Source: Chitinophagaceae bacterium (GTDB lineage: Bacteria; Bacteroidota; Bacteroidia; Chitinophagales; Chitinophagaceae). From it: a stretch of DNA of 6,478 nt. Position 1 is the first letter of the stretch, and each line of letters opens with the position of its first letter. Of the stretch, positions 1-6,268 are shown piece after piece. Where the stretch lies: positions 1-6,478 of the forward strand of contig JAACZX010000141.1 of NCBI GenBank assembly GCA_009996555.1. Reading direction: 5' to 3'. The notes beneath the pieces were generated by a model, which saw only the letters and a program-made list of their open reading frames with translations, was not told the origin of the DNA and did no database searches. Both the position numbers and the translations under genes were made by a program.

Positions 1-2169
1 AGGTGCAGTTCCTGCTGAAGAACAATTTACAGGATCAGCTTGATAGCAATATGCTTTTTGCGGAGCACCGGTTTCTCCTTCGAGTGTATCAAGACTTTTT
101 TCTCCACCGGGATTCCATTCTAAAATATTCACACCATATTGTATCGGAACAATTTCTTTGTAGCCGTCTTCATATATTACTTCATACCAACCCAGCAGGT
201 CAGGTGTATCAAAAAAGTTGGGAATGTTGAAGTATGCTTTTTGATTACCTGCCGGCAGTGCACTTGCATGAAGAAAGATCAGGCTGCTGACATCTTCATT
301 AATGGAAATATTTTTGACCTGCACAGGCAGCGGACTCTTCTCTTTTCCCTGTGCTCCTACTGCTACAACGCATGGACCGTTTTCCCCAACAGATGAGAGG
401 TTAAACTTTTTAGCCGCTTTTGTTACTTCACCTTTTTTGATAGTTGTAAGATCAATGTTGAACAACGTGTTGTTTCTTGCAACATTGAAGTGTGAAGAGA
501 TGTCGATCGGTTCAATTACATTATCATCCTCACTTGGAATGCGTTTGCCGCTTAGTGCTGCTCGAATTGACGGGATCATTTCCCAAACCATTTCAGGAAA
601 ATCAATGGCATCGATTGTATGTGATGACCACATGAGATTTGCACAACCAAGGAAATCAAGCATCAGGTCCTTTCCGAAATTAAATTCATTGGTCATAGCC
701 CAAGAAGACGGAGCACCTCCTGCCAGTTTTATCTTTTTTGTACGTTCCTTCCAGTTGCTGATATTGGGTGTAAAGTTGCCATACACTTGTGTAAAGCCCA
801 TATCATCCAACTCTTTTTCTTTCAGCTGATCAATCCAGAACCAGTTGAAGATTAAAATATCTTTCGGTATCATTTCTTTTACCACAGCAGGTGGCAATGC
901 ACCGGGTGTTTCATATTTTACCCCTGTGGATGATGTTCTTTTCTGTGTTCCTTTTTCCCGCACACTTTCTAAAAGATAATCGCCCCACATGGCCACTTTT
1001 ATTCCACGTTTAGCAAAATAGCTGTGCAGCTTTTGTACATCCTGTGCAAACAGTTTTGAATAATCTTTGTTTCTGCATAACGGACAAACCTGCGTGGGCG
1101 CTCCCCACCATTCATCATGACCAATCTGCACCATTTTTGGTTTCAGCACTTCAAGGTATTCATCATACACACCAAACATAAGTTCATAACTTTTCGGATT
1201 GGATGGACAATAGGTATCCGGCCATGTATCGCCGGGATATTCTGCCAGCTCCGGATGTTTTGTAAGCAGGTAATATGCATGTGTGAGCGATGGGATCTCC
1301 GGTATTACTTCAAGGAAATTGTCGTTAGCAAACTTCACAAGATCTTTTACAGTTTCCTTTTCAATGATAAAGCCATCACCTGCATCATAGTGACTTGAAT
1401 TTTTTTCTTCGCCTCTTATTCCTTCTGTTGAGTTCGATCGGCTGTATTGCATATACTTTACAAACTCCTGCCAGCCAGTATTTACTTCAGGATAGTTATC
1501 AAGCCGCATGCAGTTGAATTCAATGATCACTTTATTGTACTTATACAAAGCCATAAAGTCGCTGATAAAACGCTTGAAGTAAGGAATATTATCAGGGCCC
1601 GGTACATACAAACGAATTGCCCTGAAAGAAAGGTTGGGCCAGTCTTTTACGTTTACGCCTTTTACTGTTTTTCCTTTACCGTTCTGCAAGAGTTGACGTA
1701 ATGACTGTAAACCAAAAAATGCACCTGCATCATCATAACCAGCAATCACAATTTGTTTTTCTGACACATGCAGGATATATCCTTCGGGGCCGGGACTTGC
1801 TGATGTGACCGTTAATTTCTGATTAGTACAATACTTTTTCACCAGCTGATTCTGTAATGTGCCCATCACAATTACTTTCTTTCCTGCCGGAACTGTTTTC
1901 AGCTTTTGAATTTTCAATGCAACGCCATACTTATTGCTCAATTCTTTTACCAGCAGCCTGGCCAGCACCATATCCTTTTCTTTTGCATTGACAGGTACTG
2001 CTATTACAATACTTTCATCAACGGCAAAGCTTTCACCGGTAAGCTGCAATTGCTGTGGAATGGGAAAAATCAATGGTGCTTCACCTGCTGTTGCGGGAGT
2101 TGCTCCGCAAAGCATCACAATACTTGTAAAGAAAACAACAAGATATTTTACTGCATGAGTATGTTTCAT
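1..2169 (-). CDS. Secreted GH20-type glycoside hydrolase (beta-N-acetylhexosaminidase-like), C-terminus cut by left edge
   Basis: An uninterrupted frame of 723 codons runs from the ATG at 2169 to base 1 with no stop, so the C-terminus lies outside. Residues 1-28 look like a signal peptide (Lys and His, a hydrophobic run, ATPATA before Gly29). Residues about 32-165 resemble the GH20b domain that precedes the catalytic barrel (start FPIPQQLQL; later GYDDAGAFFGLQSLRQLL). The barrel seems to start at Phe182 (FRAIRLYVPG) and run to about 560. It carries IGHDEWWG with Asp352-Glu353, matching the GH20 Asp-Glu pair used in substrate-assisted cleavage of N-acetylhexosaminides, then MWGDYLLES (394-402) and FNWFWID (441-447). 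A beta-rich region follows from about 575. Oddities: HDE replaces the common GGDE, the usual Asp-x-x-Arg near the barrel start is not evident, and Cys362-x-x-Cys365 sits just after the catalytic pair. It begins 11 bases after the NHL gene stop, probably as part of the same operon. The GH20-like fold is fairly sure; the exact substrate is not. Confidence 0.82.
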   Translation of the reverse strand, partial: MKHTHAVKYLVVFFTSIVMLCGATPATAGEAPLIFPIPQQLQLTGESFAVDESIVIAVPVNAKEKDMVLARLLVKELSNKYGVALKIQKLKTVPAGKKVIVMGTLQNQLVKKYCTNQKLTVTSASPGPEGYILHVSEKQIVIAGYDDAGAFFGLQSLRQLLQNGKGKTVKGVNVKDWPNLSFRAIRLYVPGPDNIPYFKRFISDFMALYKYNKVIIEFNCMRLDNYPEVNTGWQEFVKYMQYSRSNSTEGIRGEEKNSSHYDAGDGFIIEKETVKDLVKFANDNFLEVIPEIPSLTHAYYLLTKHPELAEYPGDTWPDTYCPSNPKSYELMFGVYDEYLEVLKPKMVQIGHDEWWGAPTQVCPLCRNKDYSKLFAQDVQKLHSYFAKRGIKVAMWGDYLLESVREKGTQKRTSSTGVKYETPGALPPAVVKEMIPKDILIFNWFWIDQLKEKELDDMGFTQVYGNFTPNISNWKERTKKIKLAGGAPSSWAMTNEFNFGKDLMLDFLGCANLMWSSHTIDAIDFPEMVWEMIPSIRAALSGKRIPSEDDNVIEPIDISSHFNVARNNTLFNIDLTTIKKGEVTKAAKKFNLSSVGENGPCVVAVGAQGKEKSPLPVQVKNISINEDVSSLIFLHASALPAGNQKAYFNIPNFFDTPDLLGWYEVIYEDGYKEIVPIQYGVNILEWNPGGEKSLDTLEGETGAPQKAYCYQADPVNCSSAGTAP

Positions 2170-2180
2170 AATCTTACGGA

Positions 2181-3125
2181 TCAGTTTGCTGCTAATTTGT
2201 ATTGATAAATTTTATGTGCGTGATGATCGGCTATATAGATGATGCCATTACCAACAGCAATGCCCAAAGGGAAATGTTTGCTGTCATCAAATGACCCGGG
2301 TGTAAACCACTGTGCTTTGTAATTGTTTGCTGCATCAAATTGCTGGATACGGAAATTGTAACGGTCGCTGATAAAAACATCTCCGTTTTCTGCCACTGTA
2401 ATTGCATGCGGTTCACTGAACATTCCGCTTTTTGCATTTTTTCCTTCATCATAATCACCAAAACGTTTCACCAGTTTCCCGTCGGTTGTAAAAACGGCTA
2501 TACGGTGATTCTGCCTGTCGCTCATAATAATATTCCCGTCTTTGGTTACTGCAATTTCCTGCGGCATGTACAGTTTAATACCAATGCTTTCAGCAGATCC
2601 CCATGAAGAAATAAATTTCAGATCTGTATTAAATTTCTGGATACGGTAATTGTAAGCATCAATAACATACAGCACATCATTGGCATCAAATGCCATACCT
2701 CTCGGGTATTTCATCTGGCTTTCTTTTGTTCCGTATTCCCCCACTGAAGCAAGGTAACGTCCGTCGGCTGTAAACTTTTGAACACGGTTGTTATTCATAT
2801 CAGACACATACACGTTACCTTTTGAATCAATAGCGATGCCGTAAGGATAATAAAACTCTCCGGCTGCCTGCCCCTGTTTACCCCACATGCTGATAAAGGT
2901 TCCATTTGCATCAAACTTTTGTATACGGTGGTTATGTTGATCCACCACATACAGGTAGTTACTTTTATCAGTTGCAATCATTGTTGGGAATTTCAACTGT
3001 CCCGGCTTATCACCAAATTCGCACCAGCTACCAGTAAGCATTACATTGGATTGTGCAAACAGAACAGATGCGGGAAGCACAAGTATAACAGCAAGAATAA
3101 AACGTATCATCATTTGCTTTGTCAT
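2181..3125 (-). CDS. Secreted NHL-repeat beta-propeller protein, six repeats
   Basis: This 314-residue protein has a signal peptide at residues 1-24 (hydrophobic stretch, VLFA before Gln25). The rest is six NHL-type repeats, at about 46-84, 93-130, 140-176, 187-223, 238-274 and 285-311. Each carries the signature small/hydrophobic-Asp-x-x-Asn-x-Arg-Ile-Gln-Lys-Phe: VDQHNHRIQKF (61-71), SDMNNNRVQKF, IDAYNYRIQKF, SDRQNHRIAVF and SDRYNFRIQQF. The last repeat is degenerate (ADHHAHKIYQY). The repeats fill the mature chain, so it is probably a closed six-bladed propeller with no extra domain. NHL propellers bind proteins or ligands, and a few are lyases (the peptidyl-hydroxyglycine lyase type); no catalytic set can be assigned here. 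Met5 (3113) and Met6 (3110) are alternative starts that keep the signal peptide. It lies between a PIG-L gene (31 bases upstream) and the GH20 gene (11 bases downstream), which suggests a binding or scaffolding role in the same extracytoplasmic process. That role is inference. Confidence 0.9.
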   Translation of the reverse strand: MTKQMMIRFILAVILVLPASVLFAQSNVMLTGSWCEFGDKPGQLKFPTMIATDKSNYLYVVDQHNHRIQKFDANGTFISMWGKQGQAAGEFYYPYGIAIDSKGNVYVSDMNNNRVQKFTADGRYLASVGEYGTKESQMKYPRGMAFDANDVLYVIDAYNYRIQKFNTDLKFISSWGSAESIGIKLYMPQEIAVTKDGNIIMSDRQNHRIAVFTTDGKLVKRFGDYDEGKNAKSGMFSEPHAITVAENGDVFISDRYNFRIQQFDAANNYKAQWFTPGSFDDSKHFPLGIAVGNGIIYIADHHAHKIYQYKLAAN

Positions 3126-3156
3126 TTCTTAATTGTTTAAAACGAATAAAACCAGT

Positions 3157-4056
3157 TTACTTTTTTGTATTGTCAAGAACGGTGATAAATTCTTCGATCA
3201 CTTCTTTAGGTTGCGTTTTATTACCCATTACATAATCTCTGCCCAACGCACCATTCTGACTGATATGTTTATTAATTGCTTCGTATTTTGTTTTGAGATG
3301 ATTTCTTACATCAACCTGTACATAAGGCATCCCTGTTTTATTTTTCTGTGCAGGCTCATCGAGCAACCAGCCGTTCACACACATCCAAAGTTTACCTACA
3401 GGAATTCCTTTGTTCATTGCATTTTTAAAAGCCAGGTATGCCATATAACCTGTGTTGCCATGATCCATTTTTTCTCCACCCATTGTGTGGGTAATCACAA
3501 TTTCAGGTTTGTATTTTTCAAGCAATGCCGTAACATACTCTACTTCATCATCCATATAAGTTGCAATAGGAATTAATGGTCTTCCCGGAGGATTGTATGC
3601 AGCATATTCCGGTGTGCCATAGTATACCATCTTCCTTCCAATGAAAAAAGTAGGCTCTTTGTAATTGAGAAAAATGGGTGTTGATGGATATACAGCAGCA
3701 GCAGCCCTCGCTTCTTCTTCACGGATCTGGCTTGTTTCCAATGCATCAACCCTGTATTTATGTGGTGAAGATGATACGGTGAAATTTGGTCCTTTATCAT
3801 ACCAGGGTGTTCGTTCAAGATTGCAGCCATCTAAATTGTTGATGGCACATACATAGATGCCTTCATAACCCATTGCAATGTATTTTGCAAAAGTGCCTCC
3901 CGCATTCTCGTCCACATCATCAGCATGGGCACCAAACATCATAATACATTTGCGTGGTTTTTCTTCACGCTCCTCTGTTGTTACAAAAGAAGTAAGCAAT
4001 GCCATAGCAAAGCCTGAAAGGATGATAGCAGTAATTGTTCTCATTTGTAAATGCAT
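3157..4056 (-). CDS. PIG-L/LmbE-family deacetylase homologue, exported (second copy in transcription order)
   Basis: This 299-residue protein has an N-terminal hydrophobic segment (about 7-25), probably a signal peptide or anchor with no clear cleavage motif. The PIG-L core starts at PRKCIM (34-39). The first metal-site motif is GAHADDVDENAGGT (His44, Asp46, Asp47, with Asp49 where BshB-like members usually have Glu). The second is GGEKMDHGN (Asp198, His199). In family members of known structure, His and the second Asp of HxDD plus the last His of HPDH bind zinc and the first Asp is the base; those residues are kept here. Pro of HPDD is Ala, however, and the first His of HPDH is Lys196. LETSQIREEEARAAA (106-120) matches the family's helix after the first site. 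The family removes N-acetyl groups from GlcNAc-containing compounds; this substrate is unknown. Met5 (4044) is an equally good start. The gene begins 24 bases after its paralogue, and both end in EEFITVLDNTK. Confidence 0.9.
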   Translation of the reverse strand: MHLQMRTITAIILSGFAMALLTSFVTTEEREEKPRKCIMMFGAHADDVDENAGGTFAKYIAMGYEGIYVCAINNLDGCNLERTPWYDKGPNFTVSSSPHKYRVDALETSQIREEEARAAAAVYPSTPIFLNYKEPTFFIGRKMVYYGTPEYAAYNPPGRPLIPIATYMDDEVEYVTALLEKYKPEIVITHTMGGEKMDHGNTGYMAYLAFKNAMNKGIPVGKLWMCVNGWLLDEPAQKNKTGMPYVQVDVRNHLKTKYEAINKHISQNGALGRDYVMGNKTQPKEVIEEFITVLDNTKK

Positions 4057-4080
4057 ATACTTTGGTTTATGTAAGTAATG

Positions 4081-4974
4081 TTATTTCGTATTATCCAGTA
4101 CTGTAATGAATTCCTCAATTTCATCATTATAACCCATATTACGGTTACCTAAAAAATAAGCACGCCCCATGCCACCGTTCTGGCTTGCGTGTTTGTCGTA
4201 CGCTTCACACTTTGTTTTTAAAAAATCTTTTACATTGATGCGTATATCCGGCTTTATCGATTTTTTCCGTCCGGTTTCGGTTGGAGACAGCCATCCTCTT
4301 GGCGACATCCACAATTTACCAACGGCTACGTTCTGATTTATTGCACGCTTAAAAGCGAGATAGGTCATATAAGCTGCATTACCATGATCAAGCTTTTCAC
4401 CACCCAGTGTATGAATGATCACAATTTCAGGTTGGTATTTCTTCAGCAGATCTGTTACATAATTTACTTCGTTACTCATAATTGTTGCAAGTGCAATCAG
4501 CGGACGACCTACAGGCGCAAATTGTGTATATGCTTCTGTTCCGTAATCAATTTGTTTGCGGCCCATCGAAAACCATGGCTCGTTATAATTAAGAAACACA
4601 GGAATGGCACCATATACATTCGCCGCTGCTCTTGCTTCTTCTTCTCTTATCTGGCTTGTTTCAAGCGCATCTACCGGGTATGCATGTGGTGATGAAGAAA
4701 CAGTGAACGGAGCTGCCATTTTAAAGTAGGGTGTTTTCTCAAGGTTACAGCCTGCAAGGTTGTTAATGACATCAACATAAATACCTTCATAACCCATGGC
4801 AATATATTTTGCAAACGTTCCGCCGGCGAGTGATTCCACATCATCGGCATGTGCACCAACCACCATAATGCATTTGCGTGGCTTTGTTTTCACTTGTGCC
4901 TGCAGGTAACAGCAACACATAAGCATGTATGCAAAACAGAATATAGACGAGCGGAAAGAATATCTTTTCATCAT
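4081..4974 (-). CDS. PIG-L/LmbE-family deacetylase homologue, exported (first copy in transcription order)
   Basis: I place the start at 4974 (or the adjacent ATG at 4971), giving 297 residues. An upstream in-frame ATG at 5013 would overlap the preceding gene by 23 bases and put a polar 13-residue extension before the signal peptide. From 4974 the protein opens with Met-Met-Lys-Arg, a hydrophobic run and LQAQ, a good signal peptidase I site near residue 26. Its length then matches the 299-residue paralogue. Three cysteines (20-22) lie in the signal region but do not form a normal lipobox. Zinc-site residues are His42, Asp44 and Asp45 in GAHADDVESLAGGT (Glu47 as in BshB-like members) and Asp196-His197 in GGEKLDHGN. 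As in the paralogue, HPDD is HADD and the first His of HPDH is Lys194. Identity with the next gene is about 60-65% by eye, strongest in AGGTFAKYIAMGYEGIYV and VDALETSQIREEEARAAA. It follows the lipoprotein gene by 16 bases. The role is probably deacylation of an amino-sugar compound outside the cytoplasm, on an unknown substrate. Confidence 0.9.
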   Translation of the reverse strand: MMKRYSFRSSIFCFAYMLMCCCYLQAQVKTKPRKCIMVVGAHADDVESLAGGTFAKYIAMGYEGIYVDVINNLAGCNLEKTPYFKMAAPFTVSSSPHAYPVDALETSQIREEEARAAANVYGAIPVFLNYNEPWFSMGRKQIDYGTEAYTQFAPVGRPLIALATIMSNEVNYVTDLLKKYQPEIVIIHTLGGEKLDHGNAAYMTYLAFKRAINQNVAVGKLWMSPRGWLSPTETGRKKSIKPDIRINVKDFLKTKCEAYDKHASQNGGMGRAYFLGNRNMGYNDEIEEFITVLDNTK

Positions 4975-4990
4975 TAAACAGTTACGTTTA

Positions 4991-6268
4991 TTAATTTTTT
5001 CCTCTGAAATCAATTACGTATGCCTGCACCGGAAAATCGCCTTTGTTCCAGTCGCTTGCAAAAATCACCCGTTTGCCATCGGGTGAAGGACAACCATGTG
5101 CTTCGGCAAGGTATTGATCAGACGAGTTTGTGAACAGTGATTTATCAACCCGGATATTACCTAATCTTTCCACTCTTGATCCATCTAATTTCACCGCAAC
5201 AATTTCATTGATATACGGCAGATATGCTGCATTTGTAGAAAGATTTGCATAGGTAACATATACCCAGCCCGGACGCCCGATATTTCGTCCTGATGTATGT
5301 GAAGCATATCCTTTGTTGACTAATGTTGTAATGGTTCCGTCAGAAACTTTTCGTTTGATTACATGCCCGTTATAGGGTGATGTTTTTCCAACACCCACTA
5401 TCACTTCATCATTATTCTGATCAACCTGCACATCAAAATGACTGGGAAGACCATAACGATTATCCGACCATAACGTTACAGCATCACTTACCCTTATCAC
5501 TTTTATTTCATCATTTCCAAATCCCACAACAATGTAATTGCCCGATGGCGACATGGTACAGTTATCCATATCTGTAATTTCTATATCGGTGCCTTTTGTT
5601 TTGTTTACTACGTCCGTAATAAACATCACCTGCTTGTTATCGCTGTTACGTTTGCCATAGATCATTACTTTCGTTCCATCCTGGTTGAAATTGCCTTCGC
5701 CTTCTCCAAATGTGCAATTGGAATAAGCACGAAGATCGATCAACTCTGTAGAAATATTACTTACCACATCCCATTTGCCTAACTGATTATTACCTGTTGA
5801 TCCGGTATGATACATGATGCGTGGTTCTGTATGGCTCCACAGCAAATGACTACCCGGTTTGTTACGTGTAAACAACACCTGGTATGTATTACCATCTAAC
5901 CAGAGATTTGGTGAATGACGATTGAGGAAGATCATTGATTGATCAGCATTCCATGGTTGTATTTTAGAATAGTTATGACGTAACTGCTGGCTGGCCCATA
6001 CAGCACCTGTAATATTTGGTAATGCTGTGCCGGGATCGCCTGCAATACGTGTGATCTTTGTGCCAAACACCGGGTCAAGTACTGTTTGCAGGTAACCGGG
6101 TTTTGCTAATTGAGGTGCCGGCCAATACGTATTTTGATTAACAACCAAAGGATCAGTAAATGAAACCGGGCTTGCGGGTGCATCAGTCTGCTGCGTATTC
6201 TTTTTTGAACACGATATGCATGAAAGAAAAGTTACCAGGAAAAGAAAAGAAATATTTTTCACGTTCAT
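4991..6268 (-). CDS. Beta-propeller lipoprotein, TolB/oligogalacturonate-lyase-like
   Basis: This 425-residue protein starts with a short basic and hydrophobic leader ending in LSCISCSKKN. Cys20 followed by Ser-Lys-Lys is the likely lipidated residue; Cys17 is the alternative, and neither is a perfect lipobox. A Thr/Gln/Pro-rich linker runs to about residue 38. The rest shows repeated propeller-strand motifs: PWNADQSMIFL (105-115), FNQDGTKVMIYG (194-205), MSPSGNYIVVGF (239-250), VDQNNDEVIVGVG (282-294) and HGCPSPDGKRVIFASDW (391-407). These resemble TolB/WD40-like blades. The segment DPVFGTKITRI (65-75) and the C-terminal His-x-x-Pro-Ser-Pro-Asp-Gly pattern recall seven-bladed PL22-type propellers, but from memory the second metal-binding His there is Cys393 here, so lyase activity is not claimed. 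The start is fixed by a 4-base ATGA overlap with the preceding homologous gene, implying translational coupling. It probably sits on the outer membrane or periplasmic face. The propeller and lipoprotein calls are good; the function is open. Confidence 0.82.
   Translation of the reverse strand: MNVKNISFLFLVTFLSCISCSKKNTQQTDAPASPVSFTDPLVVNQNTYWPAPQLAKPGYLQTVLDPVFGTKITRIAGDPGTALPNITGAVWASQQLRHNYSKIQPWNADQSMIFLNRHSPNLWLDGNTYQVLFTRNKPGSHLLWSHTEPRIMYHTGSTGNNQLGKWDVVSNISTELIDLRAYSNCTFGEGEGNFNQDGTKVMIYGKRNSDNKQVMFITDVVNKTKGTDIEITDMDNCTMSPSGNYIVVGFGNDEIKVIRVSDAVTLWSDNRYGLPSHFDVQVDQNNDEVIVGVGKTSPYNGHVIKRKVSDGTITTLVNKGYASHTSGRNIGRPGWVYVTYANLSTNAAYLPYINEIVAVKLDGSRVERLGNIRVDKSLFTNSSDQYLAEAHGCPSPDGKRVIFASDWNKGDFPVQAYVIDFRGKN
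6265..6268 (-). other. ATGA stop-start overlap coupling the two propeller genes
   Basis: The upstream fragment ends ...TCC AAA TGA and the next gene starts ATG AAC GTG, so they share the four bases ATGA. Such overlaps usually mean that ribosomes ending one gene restart on the next. A purine-rich run of A's precedes it but there is no clear Shine-Dalgarno sequence, which is usual in Bacteroidota. It fixes the start of the lipoprotein gene and supports balanced production of the two propeller paralogues. Confidence 0.85.

Noticed and set aside
302..829. Plus-strand open frame of 175 codons
   Set aside because: It lies wholly antisense to the GH20 gene, whose frame is continuous and has clear family motifs. 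The plus-strand translation is Ser/Phe-rich with no recognisable domain.
2231..2461. Minus-strand 76-codon frame inside the NHL gene
   Set aside because: It is an out-of-frame reading of the NHL gene, Met- and Gln-rich with no domain, while the main frame has six clear repeats.
3126..3156. Possible terminator or promoter in the longest gap (31 bases)
   Set aside because: The gap is AT-rich with no stable stem, no T run after a stem and no TAnnTTTG element on the minus strand. Simple spacing between co-transcribed genes explains it.
3133..3576. Plus-strand open frame of 147 codons
   Set aside because: It is antisense to the 3' part of a PIG-L gene. The Phe/Ile/Cys/His-rich composition is what the reverse of an AT-rich coding region gives, and there is no motif or start signal.
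4384..4692. Plus-strand open frame of 102 codons antisense to the other PIG-L gene
   Set aside because: It partly repeats the peptide pattern of the other PIG-L shadow because the two sense genes are paralogues, so its apparent conservation is a by-product of the real genes.
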